36,311 bases of DNA from Candidatus Obscuribacterales bacterium (GTDB lineage Bacteria; Cyanobacteriota; Vampirovibrionia; Obscuribacterales; Obscuribacteraceae), in contig JAIETE010000249.1 of NCBI GenBank assembly GCA_019745505.1, forward strand, positions 1 to 36,311. The letters are read 5' to 3'. The translations under genes were made by a program, and so were the position numbers. The notes below the pieces were generated by a model. It made no database searches and was not told the origin of the DNA. It worked only from the letters and a program-made list of their open reading frames with translations. Of this stretch, positions 1 through 9,502 are shown piece by piece. Numbering within the stretch: position 1 is the first letter of the stretch; each line of letters opens with the position of its first letter.

Positions 1-9
1 GAACTCGAA

Positions 10-351
10 TTACTGACCCAGGGTAGGAAATTTCAAAACTGACTCGCCAGCCTTTCTGACCGCCGGCTCTGCAAGGTCATATACAGCTTTGGCTCCGAAC
101 ATAGTTACACCCAATGTGCCGACAGCGATTGCCGCAGGTGGAGCTTCAGGAGCCAGAACAATAGCCAGCGAGCAGAGAGCACCAGCCGTATCGGCAATGA
201 CGGGCGTCTTGGTTAGATAATCCGCGATCTTCGGACCTTCCGTTCTCATGTCGTGCCAGATTTGACCGCCGAGGTTCGCCACATCATCCATCGCATGTTT
301 TGCGTCGAATTTTTGATTGTCACCGGCTTTGAATTCAAATGGGTTGGACAT
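10..351 (-). CDS. Hypothetical small helical protein
   Basis: The protein is 113 aa and I do not recognise its family. The frame is open further upstream to 480, but the ATG at 351 is preferred because GAGGAA lies 7 nt before it, while the extra 43 residues are rich in Gly and Cys and look like read-through. The N-terminal half is polar. Residues ~55-85 are rich in Ala, Val, Leu and Pro and could form a hydrophobic hairpin that associates with a membrane. There is no signal peptide and no catalytic motif. It is divergent from the PEP carboxykinase gene, about 420 bases away. Confidence 0.55.
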   Translation of the reverse strand: MSNPFEFKAGDNQKFDAKHAMDDVANLGGQIWHDMRTEGPKIADYLTKTPVIADTAGALCSLAIVLAPEAPPAAIAVGTLGVTMFGAKAVYDLAEPAVRKAGESVLKFPTLGQ

Positions 352-772
352 AGCAGCGTTCCTCGAATTGGGAAGGGAGGCGACCAGCTGGTCGATGCAC
401 TCACAATATGAAAAATCCGCGCCCCCGTAACTGTCGAATTGAACAGTCTTTTTGCCACCACCCCCAAAAATCACCCGCACACAAGACCTGAAGCCCTTAC
501 CTCATTGGAAAAATCCGAATTAACAAGAGCAAAAGCTAAGAGTAGCTTAGCTACCATACATATATTGGTTTCAATGAGATAATTGGTCCGTGCTTTCTTT
601 ACCGCTGTCTGCCTTGTGAGACAGTCCGGTTTGCCGAAAATTATTTGCGCCTGGCTCTAGTCCGATCGGAACTTAGCCGGCGGACTTCTTGCCGCTGAGA
701 AAGCGCGCATTAGAGACCAGGGGAGATACACCAGTGCTTGAAAAAGACGTCATAAGGAGCTTCGAGGTTCAG
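352..772. other. Divergent intergenic region with two small inverted repeats
   Basis: This gap separates the leftward hypothetical gene from rightward PEP carboxykinase. It holds a 7-bp inverted repeat at 534-552 (AGCTAAG, 5-base spacer, CTTAGCT) and a 6-bp one at 605-624 (CTGTCT, 8-base spacer, AGACAG). Either could be an operator or leader hairpin. I see no convincing -35/-10 pair and no riboswitch motif. Confidence 0.35.
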
Positions 773-2608
773 ATGCCCACTACCGCAAATCTGCAAAACA
801 TGTCGATAGTCAGCAGCTACAAGGTTGAGAACCGAGCTCTGCTCGCCTGGGTAGAAAAAATGGCCGCCATGTGCCAACCGGAACGCATAGTCTGGTGCGA
901 TGGCTCGAAAGAAGAAACAGATCGTCTGTGCACGCAGATGGTTGCCGAAGGCAAACTGTTACGCCTCAATCCGGACAAGCGTCCCAACAGCTATCTCGCC
1001 TGGTCCGATCCGTCAGATGTCGCAAGAGTCGAGGATCGGACTTTTGTATGCAGTGATTCCAAAGCGACGGCGGGACCCAATAACAATTGGATGGCACCGG
1101 CAAACGCAAAGGAGACACTCACCACACTTTTCACCGGCTGCATGCGCGGACGCACCATGTATGTAGTGCCGTTCTCGATGGGACCGATCGGCTCGCCCCT
1201 CTCGCAAATCGGCGTCGAAATTACCGATTCTCCTTATGTCGTTGTGAGCATGCGCACGATGACCCGCATGGGTAAAGCCGCTGTCGCAATGCTCGGACAA
1301 AACGGCAATTTCGTACAGTGCCTGCACTCGGTCGGCATGCCTCTCGAATTGGGTCAACCCGATGTGAGCTGGCCGTGCAATCGTGAAACCAAATACATCG
1401 TCCATTTTCCTGAAACCCGCGAAATCTGGTCTTACGGCTCCGGATACGGCGGCAACGCCTTGCTCGGCAAAAAGTGTTTCGCACTGCGCATCGCCTCCAC
1501 AATGGGCAGGCAGGAAGGCTGGTTAGCAGAGCACATGCTGATCATGGGCATTCAATCTCCCGAAGGTCAGAAGAAATATTTTGCAGCGGCTTTCCCCAGC
1601 GCTTGCGGCAAGACGAACCTGGCCATGCTCATTCCTCCTGCCGGTGTGAAAGGCTGGAAGGTAACCACGATCGGCGATGACATCGCCTGGATCAAACCCG
1701 GCAAAGATGGTCGTTTGTATGCCATCAACCCGGAAGCCGGATATTTTGGCGTCGCTCCAGGCACTTCGGACAAAACCAATCCGAACGCCATGTTGACGAT
1801 GAAAGAAAACTGCATCTTCACCAACGTAGCCCTCACTAAAGACGGCGATGTCTGGTGGGAAGGCATGACGGATGAAGCTCCGGATGAACTGCTCGATTGG
1901 CAGGGCAAGCCCTGGACCAAAGATTGTGGACGCCCTGCGGCTCACCCGAATGCTCGCTTTACTGTGCCCACCAGCCAGTGCCCGTCACTTGACGAAAATT
2001 GGGACAACCCGCAAGGCGTGCCAATCGCTGCGTTCATTTTTGGCGGACGCCGCTGCACTACCATTCCACTGGTAACGGAGGCGTTCTCGTGGTTGCAGGG
2101 TGTCTATATGGCAGCAACCATGGGCTCTGAGCAAACAGCAGCGGCAGAAGGAAAAATCGGTGCGGTCCGCCGCGATCCAATGGCGATGCTGCCTTTCTGC
2201 GGTTATCACATGGGTGATTATTTCAAACACTGGCTGCAGATGGGCGAAAAGGTCAAAACTCAACCCAAGATCTTCTGCGTCAACTGGTTCCTCAAAGGTG
2301 CCAAGGGCGAATTCCTCTGGCCAGGCTTCGGCGAGAATATGCGCGTCATCAAGTGGATGTTCGAGCGGATCGAAGGAAAGGTCGGAGCACGCAAAGAAAC
2401 CCTCGGCTGGATACCGACCAGAGGAGACCTCGACTTTACCGGACTGGATGAAGTCGGTCACGAAGCTTTCGACAAGTTGGTCAAGGTTGATACAAGCCTC
2501 TGGCAACAGGAATTGGAGAGCCATAAAGACCTATTCGATACTCTGAAAGATAGACTGCCGCAGGAATTCCTGACCCTGCAGCAAAATCTCAAAGACGGCA
2601 TCAAATAA
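773..2608 (+). CDS. pckG: Phosphoenolpyruvate carboxykinase (GTP)
   Basis: The enzyme interconverts oxaloacetate + GTP with PEP + CO2 + GDP, at the entry to gluconeogenesis, in the cytosol. At 611 aa it has the usual length of the GTP-dependent family, not the shorter ATP family. Family motifs run throughout: [20 protein letters not shown] near the N-terminus, [33 protein letters not shown], the P-loop with the reactive cysteine FPSACGKTN at ~274-282, [42 protein letters not shown] and WPGFGEN. The ATG at 773 is chosen because GAGG sits 5 nt upstream and the protein then starts where family members start. A GTG at 734 behind AGGGGAG and a TTG at 689 are possible alternatives. It is monocistronic; a hairpin follows the stop. 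Identification is very secure. Confidence 0.97.
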   Translation: MPTTANLQNMSIVSSYKVENRALLAWVEKMAAMCQPERIVWCDGSKEETDRLCTQMVAEGKLLRLNPDKRPNSYLAWSDPSDVARVEDRTFVCSDSKATAGPNNNWMAPANAKETLTTLFTGCMRGRTMYVVPFSMGPIGSPLSQIGVEITDSPYVVVSMRTMTRMGKAAVAMLGQNGNFVQCLHSVGMPLELGQPDVSWPCNRETKYIVHFPETREIWSYGSGYGGNALLGKKCFALRIASTMGRQEGWLAEHMLIMGIQSPEGQKKYFAAAFPSACGKTNLAMLIPPAGVKGWKVTTIGDDIAWIKPGKDGRLYAINPEAGYFGVAPGTSDKTNPNAMLTMKENCIFTNVALTKDGDVWWEGMTDEAPDELLDWQGKPWTKDCGRPAAHPNARFTVPTSQCPSLDENWDNPQGVPIAAFIFGGRRCTTIPLVTEAFSWLQGVYMAATMGSEQTAAAEGKIGAVRRDPMAMLPFCGYHMGDYFKHWLQMGEKVKTQPKIFCVNWFLKGAKGEFLWPGFGENMRVIKWMFERIEGKVGARKETLGWIPTRGDLDFTGLDEVGHEAFDKLVKVDTSLWQQELESHKDLFDTLKDRLPQEFLTLQQNLKDGIK

Positions 2609-2646
2609 TTCGGGTCTGACTGAAACACAAGAAATTGGCGTGCGGA

Positions 2647-2677
2647 GCCGGTCGAGGTATTTTTACTTCGATCCGGC
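2647..2677 (+). terminator. Stem-loop after PEP carboxykinase
   Basis: The arms GCCGG-TCGA and TCGA-T-CCGGC pair with one bulged T around a 12-base loop, 39 bases after the pckG stop. There is no run of T after the stem, so this is a weak terminator candidate or a 3' stabilising hairpin. Confidence 0.35.
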
Positions 2678-2803
2678 GACTGAAAACCATTGACGCACGG
2701 GGTATTACGGGCTCCCTTGCTTTCCGGGGCTCTAATTCGGGCATAATAGAAGTATTGGAGTCCCGGAAAACACCCCTTGCAGCAAGATCCCAGACCTAAA
2801 TTC

Positions 2804-4048
2804 ATGGACAACTCAACACCTCCAATCGGAGAACTGTTGGTCCAGTGGCAGCTCGTTTCTGAAAAAGACAGAAACGCGGCGCTCACGGATGCGCGCAAGC
2901 TGTCCCTGCCTTTGGGGTTGGCTCTCAGACTGCACGGCGCCGTGGACCTCGAGCTTCTTCACAACGCTGTGACTGCGCAAGCATTGCTGCGGGATTCCGT
3001 GATTTTGCCGCAGCACGCTCGAGAAGCAATGGCTGTGGTGATAAGAAAGCGCATCCAATTCAATCTGGCATTGGATCTTCTAGGCATTGAAGTCGGCTCA
3101 AAGAAGCGCTGCAGGCTGGGAGAGCTGCTTATCGAGAGCGAAACCCTCAACCGCGAATTGCTCAAATCGCATCTTGCTTGTGCAAAAGCCACCGGACTGC
3201 CGCTCGGAAGAGTGGTTTGCAATTTGGCAGATGTGCCCAAAGACGTAATCGACATGGCTCTGAAGGTGCAGGCTCAGGTGCGAGCCGGAACAATGTCGCG
3301 AGAAGAGGCAATCAATCAGCTCTACTCCGCCAGACGCAGCAATGCGGTGATCTCGAATGTCAGCCATTCGCTGATGGAACAACGGACCCAGCTGGGTCAA
3401 TTGCTCAGCATGGCCGGCTTGATTTCTGAAAAGGATGTTGAGTACGCCCTGATCATGTCGAGTGCCGAAGGCAAATTTCTGGGAGAAGCACTTACCTCGC
3501 TCAGTTTGATCAAGCCATATGAGGTTCATGCCGCGCTGGAAGTGCAGCATATGATTCGCTCCAACAAAATAAGTTTCAACCAGGGATTGAACCAGCTGAA
3601 AAAGCTTCTTTCCAACAAAGAAGATGAAGATCGAACAGGAACTTTGCATCAGATGCCGGCAATGGAGAAGTCGACCGTTACTTTCTCTTCCTTTCTGAAA
3701 CTGATCAATTGCATTCCCAAAAGTGACGGTAGAAAGAATCAGACGGATGAGCAAAGACCAGAATTGGATGCGCAGCTTGACGAGGCATGGCAAGAACTGC
3801 GCACTAATTTCTTCTTTGCCGCGCCACCGGACGACCGCATTCACCCTAACGTAAAAGAGATCCTGCAGCGCTCCGGCTTTCTCACCGACAAGCAAATGAC
3901 TTCCGTGCAGCGCGCTGCAATGGCATACAGATTTTTTCGAGATGACCGCTTGACCATCGAGCAGGCCCTCATCCAATACCATCGAATGCAGGTAGAAGAC
4001 TCGAATCCCAGCACCTGGCAAACTGCGTTTCCGCAGTTGAACGTCTAA
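2804..4048 (+). CDS. Tandem MshEN-like repeat protein (paralogue 1)
   Basis: The protein is 414 aa and consists of repeated helical modules with the signature [IL]GELL-x5-L, followed by a stretch that starts around S/N-E-K-D and contains a run of Ala/Leu. Copies begin at ~8 (IGELLVQWQLVSEKD), ~104 (RLGELLIESETL) and ~198 (QLGQLLSMAGLISEKD). This resembles the N-terminal MshEN/GspE-N domain of type II secretion and pilus ATPases, some of which bind c-di-GMP, but no ATPase domain follows. The C-terminal ~80 residues form another helical unit. The gene at 11932 is a clear full-length paralogue. ATG 2804 is preferred over an in-frame TTG at 2777 because the paralogue starts at the equivalent place. 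No signal peptide or TM segment is seen. A role in ligand sensing or scaffolding is inference. Confidence 0.75.
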   Translation: MDNSTPPIGELLVQWQLVSEKDRNAALTDARKLSLPLGLALRLHGAVDLELLHNAVTAQALLRDSVILPQHAREAMAVVIRKRIQFNLALDLLGIEVGSKKRCRLGELLIESETLNRELLKSHLACAKATGLPLGRVVCNLADVPKDVIDMALKVQAQVRAGTMSREEAINQLYSARRSNAVISNVSHSLMEQRTQLGQLLSMAGLISEKDVEYALIMSSAEGKFLGEALTSLSLIKPYEVHAALEVQHMIRSNKISFNQGLNQLKKLLSNKEDEDRTGTLHQMPAMEKSTVTFSSFLKLINCIPKSDGRKNQTDEQRPELDAQLDEAWQELRTNFFFAAPPDDRIHPNVKEILQRSGFLTDKQMTSVQRAAMAYRFFRDDRLTIEQALIQYHRMQVEDSNPSTWQTAFPQLNV

Positions 4049-4140
4049 GTCGACCGTCTAGAATATGTGATCGAAACGGCCAGCTCAGGCAAGAAACTTA
4101 TTAACCTTGCATACAAATACCTGGCAATAAAGAGTATCTT

Positions 4141-4156
4141 CGCCTAAACTTAGGCG
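4141..4156. promoter_or_regulatory. Palindrome upstream of terC
   Basis: CGCCTAA-AC-TTAGGCG has 7-bp perfect arms and ends 24 bases before the chosen TTG start. It could be an operator or a 5'-leader hairpin. Its function is unknown. Confidence 0.35.
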
Positions 4157-4180
4157 CCCCAATTGCACAGGAAAAATGTT

Positions 4181-4936
4181 TTGGAAAGCTTGCTTATCGA
4201 CACAGAAATCGCCGCAGCGCTGCTTTCACTCACGCTCATGGAAATCGTGCTGGGCATCGACAATATAATCTTCATATCGATCCTTTCATCACGCTTACCG
4301 GAAGAGCAAAGAAAAAAAGCAAGACTGATTGGTCTGGCACTGGCGATGCTCACGCGTATCGGCCTGCTATTTTCTCTGTCCTGGGTGATGTCTCTAAAAG
4401 AAACGCTCTTCGAACTTGCCCATCATGGATTTTCCGGACGAGACCTGGTTCTTGTCGGTGGCGGCGCATTCCTCGTTTACAAAGCGACCAAAGAAATTCA
4501 CGAGAAGATCGAAAATTCTGAAGACGAGGAGATAAAGACAAAAGGCAACATCTCATTTTCAGGAGTGCTCACTCAAATAGTGATCTTGGACATTGTATTC
4601 TCTCTGGATTCCGTCATTACGGCGGTGGGAATGGTGGATCAGTTGTGGGTAATGATTTTAGCCGTGATGATTTCAGTGATCATTATGATGATTTTCTCCG
4701 GCGCCGTGAGCGATTTCATCCATCGTCATCCGACGGTAAAAATGCTGGCCCTGAGCTTTTTGCTTCTCATAGGAGTAACTCTGGCTGGCGAAGGACTCGG
4801 TCATCACATTTCCAAAGGATACATTTACGCGGCGATGGCATTCTCCATTTTTGTCGAGAGCTTGAATCTGGCCACGACCCGAAAGAAAAAGTCCGCTCTT
4901 GTTGCGGTAGTGCAGATGCCCAGCCAGAAGGAATAG
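4181..4936 (+). CDS. TerC-family integral membrane protein
   Basis: This is a polytopic membrane protein of the TerC/Alx/YkoY family, whose studied members export or handle Mn2+ and affect metal or tellurite resistance. The two family signatures are present, EIVLGIDNIIFISIL near residue 20 and DIVFSLDSVITAVGM near 135. Each carries the acidic residue in a membrane helix expected to bind the metal. Seven or so hydrophobic segments are visible and the length (251 aa) fits. The start is taken as TTG 4181: AGGA lies 8 nt before it and the N-terminus LESLLIDTE then lines up with typical family starts. An in-frame TTG at 4163 is the alternative. The 16-base palindrome just upstream (4141-4156) is not a yybP-ykoY Mn riboswitch. 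The gene converges with the emfourin-like gene, 3 bases apart. Confidence 0.92.
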   Translation: MESLLIDTEIAAALLSLTLMEIVLGIDNIIFISILSSRLPEEQRKKARLIGLALAMLTRIGLLFSLSWVMSLKETLFELAHHGFSGRDLVLVGGGAFLVYKATKEIHEKIENSEDEEIKTKGNISFSGVLTQIVILDIVFSLDSVITAVGMVDQLWVMILAVMISVIIMMIFSGAVSDFIHRHPTVKMLALSFLLLIGVTLAGEGLGHHISKGYIYAAMAFSIFVESLNLATTRKKKSALVAVVQMPSQKE

Positions 4937-4939
4937 TTC

Positions 4940-5449
4940 TCAGCTGCGAGGCTCCACTTTCGCCTTCTCTCTTACGAACTCGAGAAGAGGTCTAAAAGAT
5001 TCCGGCAAACTGCCGTCATCGAATGTTGCTTTATGCTCGCCGCCATTGGAAGCGCTGAATTCGTAAAAGAACATATCGGCCGCACCGGGAGTGGTTTTGC
5101 GCTCTTCTTTCAATTTCAAAAGTCCGCTCGATTCAATCAAGCTCGAAAGTTTTTCCGCCTCTGCTTTCTCGAGGTCCGCGAGTTTGATCGAGTAGCCCCG
5201 ACTTATGCCAGCAAAGCCGCCGGTCTGGTGATATGTAAAACTAGTTATCTTATCCATCTTTTTGTCATTCTTCTTTTCATTCGAGTCACTGCATTTTTTG
5301 TCTCTTTGGCAGCAAGCGGCAGGCTCTTTCACCAGCTTGGATTTCTTTGCCTCAGCGGTCTGCGGCGCGACTTGCAGTACGCACAAGAATAATAGCAACG
5401 AGGCGATTGTTTTTGCCGTAACATGCCAAACAACACTCTTAAGCAACAC
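4940..5449 (-). CDS. Secreted emfourin-like protein (protealysin-inhibitor fold)
   Basis: The 169-aa protein has an N-terminal signal peptide: LLKSVVWHVTAK, a hydrophobic core with LLLFLCVLQV, then a likely cut after TAEA. A Lys/Cys-rich linker follows. The C-terminal ~100 residues match the emfourin (protealysin inhibitor) pattern: a strand ending TGGFAGISRGYSI, a helix with LSSLIESSGLLKL, a D-x-F-x-Y strand (ADMFFYEF), HKATFDDGSLPE and LRPLLEFV. Emfourins block M4-type metalloproteases; whether this one does is inference, and no protease of that family is in the window. The frame opens at TTG 5545, overlapping the kinase stop, but GTG 5449 is preferred: GGGAGA lies 7 nt before it and the signal peptide then has a normal length. 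Confidence 0.7.
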   Translation of the reverse strand: MLLKSVVWHVTAKTIASLLLFLCVLQVAPQTAEAKKSKLVKEPAACCQRDKKCSDSNEKKNDKKMDKITSFTYHQTGGFAGISRGYSIKLADLEKAEAEKLSSLIESSGLLKLKEERKTTPGAADMFFYEFSASNGGEHKATFDDGSLPESFRPLLEFVREKAKVEPRS

Positions 5450-5541
5450 GATCGATTCTCCCGTCCGTTCAAAAGATAGCAGACAGAAAGACCGGCTTAG
5501 AGAAAGTTTTGTTCCGGCAATGGAGCTGATTGGCATAACCC

Positions 5542-8500
5542 TCAAGTTCTTTCGAAAAGGACATTCGAATTATTCAGCGCTGCCTCGACACTGACCGGAT
5601 TGGTTATGAAAACAACCTTCAACGGCAAACCATCCGGCGATTTCAAATTCAGAGCCAATAAGTCATTATTGATCTCGTGCGCCTGCTCCTTGCTCATACC
5701 GGGAATGGGTTCTATTCCTACTGTCAATTGCTCCTGCTCATTTACCGGCTCAAAGAAGCAAGCAAAGAGCATGCCGCGCTTCACCATCGCATGATTTTGC
5801 AAAACGCTTTTCAGATCGGCACCCAGTTTAGCGACCGTATCAATATCAGTATGCCGCAAAGCAATTTGTGAGCCGTTACTGATAGTAATTTGCGCCCAAT
5901 CCCAAGTCTTACCGCGCTCGATCGGCAGTTTTGAGCGGGCAAAACATTCCATTTCCCATTTGCGCAAAATCACTCCACCTGTTTTGGTCGGATCGATAAT
6001 GACAGCCTCCATCGACTTTCCCAGCGCAATCGAGCAGAGATCCTTCATGGTAATGGTGCGCAAAACGAAATCGGTTTCGGAATCCCAAGCAGAAATCAGT
6101 GGCTTGCTGCTGAAAACAATGATGCCCACTTCTCCTCGAGGATTGGTTATCGTCACAGGCTGATTGCCGCTTCCTTTGTCTGCACCGGGCAGAATCACTT
6201 CGCTTTCATTCAGGATCTCATACAGCTTATATCGATTCATAACAGTGTCGCTGTCACGAACAGCCTTGATGGCCTGCGTCAGGTCCGGTCGCTGAGTGCT
6301 CACTTGCACGCTGTCGCCGGCTGACTTGGAGCGCTTGTCCGCCAGTTTTTTCAAATTCTCCGGCTGCCTTTCAAACGCCGCCTGTGCAGGCAGGCAGCCT
6401 TCGCCCGCAGCGCGAAGATACAGTTGCAGTGCTTTGTCTCTATCCGGCTTGACGCCGAGACCTTTTTCATAACAAATGCCTAGCCAGTAATTTGCATCAA
6501 CCTGACCGCGTGTGCTCAGGTCTTGAAAGAGAGCGAGCAATCTTTGAAATCGCTCTGCAAAACCATCTTCAGACCATAGTCTGTCTTGAGCGAAACAGCC
6601 TTCCGCAGCGCGCTCCAACAGTGCTTTGGCGCGAGGTCGATTAACCAGTACTGCTTGTCCTTCAATCAAGGCAAGCGCCAGATTCCACTGGGCAAAGGAA
6701 TTATTCGCCTCTGATGCCAACTCGAGATACTCGATGCCTTTCTTTTCATCTTTATCGACGCCAATTCCTTCCAGCAGAATGACACCCAAAAGCCCCTGCG
6801 CGCTGAAGTCTTCCATTTCGGCAGCGCGCATCAGCAGCTGTACGGATTTTACCGGATCAGCCAGCACCAGAAGCCCACGATGGTACATACTGGAAAGTAG
6901 CTGCAAAGCCTCGCACGATCCTTCCTCACTGGCGGAGTTGAGATATTTCATCGCCTCCGCGCGTTCATTCTTGTGACCTTCATCGTCGAAATCTTCTACG
7001 GTAGCCGAGTCAAGTCCTTTTTCCAGAGACTGATCCCACCAGCGTATAACGAGATTACGCTCACGCTTGAGCAGGTTTTTCATAATCAAAAAGCGCCCGA
7101 GCAAATACTGAGCTTCGCTGTCTCCACTCTCCGCCGCCATTCTGTAATAGCGCAAAGCTTCCGAAAAGTCGCGCCCTACGGGATTGTAAAAACGGTGATA
7201 ATAAGCAAGGCTAATCATCGCCTTGGTATTGCGTTTGTTGGCGCACGAGCGCAAGAAATTCTCGGCATCTTGCGGAAAGATATTGTTTTCAAAACACAAA
7301 CGCAAACACTTAACGGCGTGCTGTTCGGCTAAATCACTGCCCATGTCGTAAGCACGCTTATACCAGTAATAGGCGCTGTCGAGATCCTTGTGCAATCCCA
7401 TTCCCATTTCCCAGCAGCGTCCATACAAGAGCTGTGCTGTTTCATTGCCATTTTCCGCAGCCGGATAGAGGTCGATAACGGCCCCATTCAAGTCGCTATG
7501 AGTCCCGGTCTTGAGCATCAGAAGCAGCTGGCGCTCGGATTCGCCTGTCGCATAGACATCCGACTGCCTCATCCAATGATCGACATCCTCAACCTTCAAT
7601 CCGGACAATGTATCTTTTGAATTCAGCTCTTCCAGCTTTTCATTGCATTGGGCATTGCCGAGAGCGCTTCCCGCCTTGAGCCAATAGATTGCTTCGTCAT
7701 AACTTTCCTCGACGCCGTCGCCGTACAGGTAACAGAGTGCAAGCTCATACTGAGCTGACTCATGACCATTTTCCGCGGCTTTCTTGTACCACTGGGCAGA
7801 GCGAACGAGGTCTTTCTCGACGCCGTCGCCGTTAAAACACATGACGCCAAGCATGTATTGAGCGCTGTCACACTTTTCATCCGCCTCCGCCGCTTTCAGC
7901 AACCATTTGTAAGCATCCTCGTACTTCTTCTCGCAGCCGATTCCGTAAAGAAGGCAGCGACCAAAATTACTCATTCCCAGTGGAAGACCGCTCTCGGCAG
8001 CCATCTTATACCAGCGAAAAGCTTCCTTAGGCTCATCGGGCTCGAGAATGTAGCCGAGGTTGTTCTGAGCATTCGCATGCCCCTTGTCTGCGGCTTCCTT
8101 GAAGAGCCGAATCGCCTCGGGCAGGTTTTCCTCGACTCCCAGAGCCCCCCACTGGTAGATGGTGCCCATCTCATTCTGCCCTTCGGGGCAACCGGCATTG
8201 CATGATTTGCGATACCAGAAGAGCGCTTCCTTTTCGTCCTTCTCAACATCAGTTCCCGTCTCCAAAGCGACGGCATACTTATACATCGCAAAACCGTCAC
8301 CGTGCTGAGCGCGGTCAAGAAGCTCATCGGGACTGAGCTGTTTTTCTTCTGGCACCACTTCTGGTGCTTTGTGGATTTCCGGATAAGGGGAAAAACCAAA
8401 AGAGTCCTGACTGACAGGCGTTTTCGACTTCACGATAGCAGTGTTTTCGCTGTCCGGTTTCTCTCTGCCGGCAGGCGCCTTCTGCGACCAAATAGAAGTC

Positions 8501-9351
8501 AGTGCGCCTTCCAACTCGTCGCGTAATTCGATGACTGATTGCTGTCTGTCGTCCGGCGATTTCATAAGAGCGCGAAATACACAGCGCTCCAGAGCATCGG
8601 GGAGCATTACGCCCTGCGCGACTTCCCGAAAAGAGCGTGGCTGCTCAGAGATGTGCTTGGTCAGTGTCTCGAGCGCCGTATCTCCGGTAAGCGGACGGAT
8701 GCCGGTCAAGATGTGATACATCACGCATCCCAGAGAGTAAATGTCAGAGCGACCATCCAGAGGCTTTCCGAGGCATTGCTCCGGACTCATATAGGAAGGA
8801 GTGCCCATGACTGCTCCGGCGCCGGTTAAATCGGAATCCTGCTCGACCATCGGCTTGGCTATTCCGAAATCGACCAGCTTGATCACTTCGTTGCCGATAT
8901 CGTCCTTCTGAAGAACAATGTTGGCCGGCTTCAAGTCTCTGTGCACGATGCCGTTTTTGTGAGCATGGGCAAGCGCTTGACACACGGCGATGAAAAGCGG
9001 GACAGCTTTCGAGGACTGAATACGCATCGAGCGAGTTAACACCTGGTCCATGCTTTCGCCGGAGAGGCATTCCATGACAAGAAACGGTCGATTATCCGGT
9101 AAAACACCGAAGTCAAAGACGGTGACTATATTCGGATGCTGGAGAGAGGCAGCCATGCGCGCTTCTCTTTGAAAACGCAAGGCGGCAACCGTGTCGGAGG
9201 CCATCTTTTCCTGCAAGACCTTAACGGCAACAAAGCGCCCGAGCATAATGTCTTTGGCACGAAAAACGACGCCCAGCGCCCCACGGCCAAGCTCGGATTC
9301 GACCTCATATCGGTCCGCTATCTTTGTTCCAATTAGATTGTCACCGCTCAA
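5542..9351 (-). CDS. Ser/Thr protein kinase - Sel1 repeats - SseB-like fusion
   Basis: A 1269-aa cytosolic protein. Residues ~15-275 form a complete Hanks-type kinase: GRGALGVVF glycine loop, VAVK with K44, HRDLKPAN at 137-144, DFG at 161-163 and GTPSYMSPEQ at 183-192. A short linker leads to about fifteen Sel1-like repeats (~345-1010; typical unit SAQYMLGVMCFNGDGVEKD...WYKKAA), expected to form an alpha-solenoid for protein binding. The last ~250 residues resemble enhanced-serine-sensitivity protein SseB: an N-terminal-like part (~1020-1145, AVIIDPTKTGGV) and a C-terminal-like part (~1150-1269, LTVGIEPIPGMS...PLKVVFI). No TM segment is seen. The start is TTG 9351 with GGAGAGG about 10 nt upstream. 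It is divergent from an OmpR-type regulator. Kinase activity is very likely; substrates are unknown. The SseB assignment is less certain than the rest. Confidence 0.93.
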   Translation of the reverse strand: MSGDNLIGTKIADRYEVESELGRGALGVVFRAKDIMLGRFVAVKVLQEKMASDTVAALRFQREARMAASLQHPNIVTVFDFGVLPDNRPFLVMECLSGESMDQVLTRSMRIQSSKAVPLFIAVCQALAHAHKNGIVHRDLKPANIVLQKDDIGNEVIKLVDFGIAKPMVEQDSDLTGAGAVMGTPSYMSPEQCLGKPLDGRSDIYSLGCVMYHILTGIRPLTGDTALETLTKHISEQPRSFREVAQGVMLPDALERCVFRALMKSPDDRQQSVIELRDELEGALTSIWSQKAPAGREKPDSENTAIVKSKTPVSQDSFGFSPYPEIHKAPEVVPEEKQLSPDELLDRAQHGDGFAMYKYAVALETGTDVEKDEKEALFWYRKSCNAGCPEGQNEMGTIYQWGALGVEENLPEAIRLFKEAADKGHANAQNNLGYILEPDEPKEAFRWYKMAAESGLPLGMSNFGRCLLYGIGCEKKYEDAYKWLLKAAEADEKCDSAQYMLGVMCFNGDGVEKDLVRSAQWYKKAAENGHESAQYELALCYLYGDGVEESYDEAIYWLKAGSALGNAQCNEKLEELNSKDTLSGLKVEDVDHWMRQSDVYATGESERQLLLMLKTGTHSDLNGAVIDLYPAAENGNETAQLLYGRCWEMGMGLHKDLDSAYYWYKRAYDMGSDLAEQHAVKCLRLCFENNIFPQDAENFLRSCANKRNTKAMISLAYYHRFYNPVGRDFSEALRYYRMAAESGDSEAQYLLGRFLIMKNLLKRERNLVIRWWDQSLEKGLDSATVEDFDDEGHKNERAEAMKYLNSASEEGSCEALQLLSSMYHRGLLVLADPVKSVQLLMRAAEMEDFSAQGLLGVILLEGIGVDKDEKKGIEYLELASEANNSFAQWNLALALIEGQAVLVNRPRAKALLERAAEGCFAQDRLWSEDGFAERFQRLLALFQDLSTRGQVDANYWLGICYEKGLGVKPDRDKALQLYLRAAGEGCLPAQAAFERQPENLKKLADKRSKSAGDSVQVSTQRPDLTQAIKAVRDSDTVMNRYKLYEILNESEVILPGADKGSGNQPVTITNPRGEVGIIVFSSKPLISAWDSETDFVLRTITMKDLCSIALGKSMEAVIIDPTKTGGVILRKWEMECFARSKLPIERGKTWDWAQITISNGSQIALRHTDIDTVAKLGADLKSVLQNHAMVKRGMLFACFFEPVNEQEQLTVGIEPIPGMSKEQAHEINNDLLALNLKSPDGLPLKVVFITNPVSVEAALNNSNVLFERT

Positions 9352-9426
9352 TTCAGCAATCCCTCTCCAGATTGCTTACCCCCTTTAAAATGGAGTTTCA
9401 CTTATTCGCGGATTTATCTTTCAATC

Positions 9427-9443
9427 ATGCCAAATATCGGCAT
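9427..9443. promoter_or_regulatory. Inverted repeat between divergent kinase and regulator genes
   Basis: ATGCC-N7-GGCAT lies in the 151-base gap shared by the kinase gene and the OmpR-type regulator gene. It is a plausible operator for autoregulation, but the arms are only 5 bp. I see no convincing -35/-10 pair. Confidence 0.25.
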
Positions 9444-9502
9444 TCTTTCAGGTTTGGCACTCTTCTTTGCTAACATATGGGTGCGTCTCTGCACCTGTTA
9501 CC

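Noticed and set aside
4049..4180. yybP-ykoY manganese riboswitch upstream of terC
   Set aside because: The conserved riboswitch core is not visible; only a short palindrome is present.
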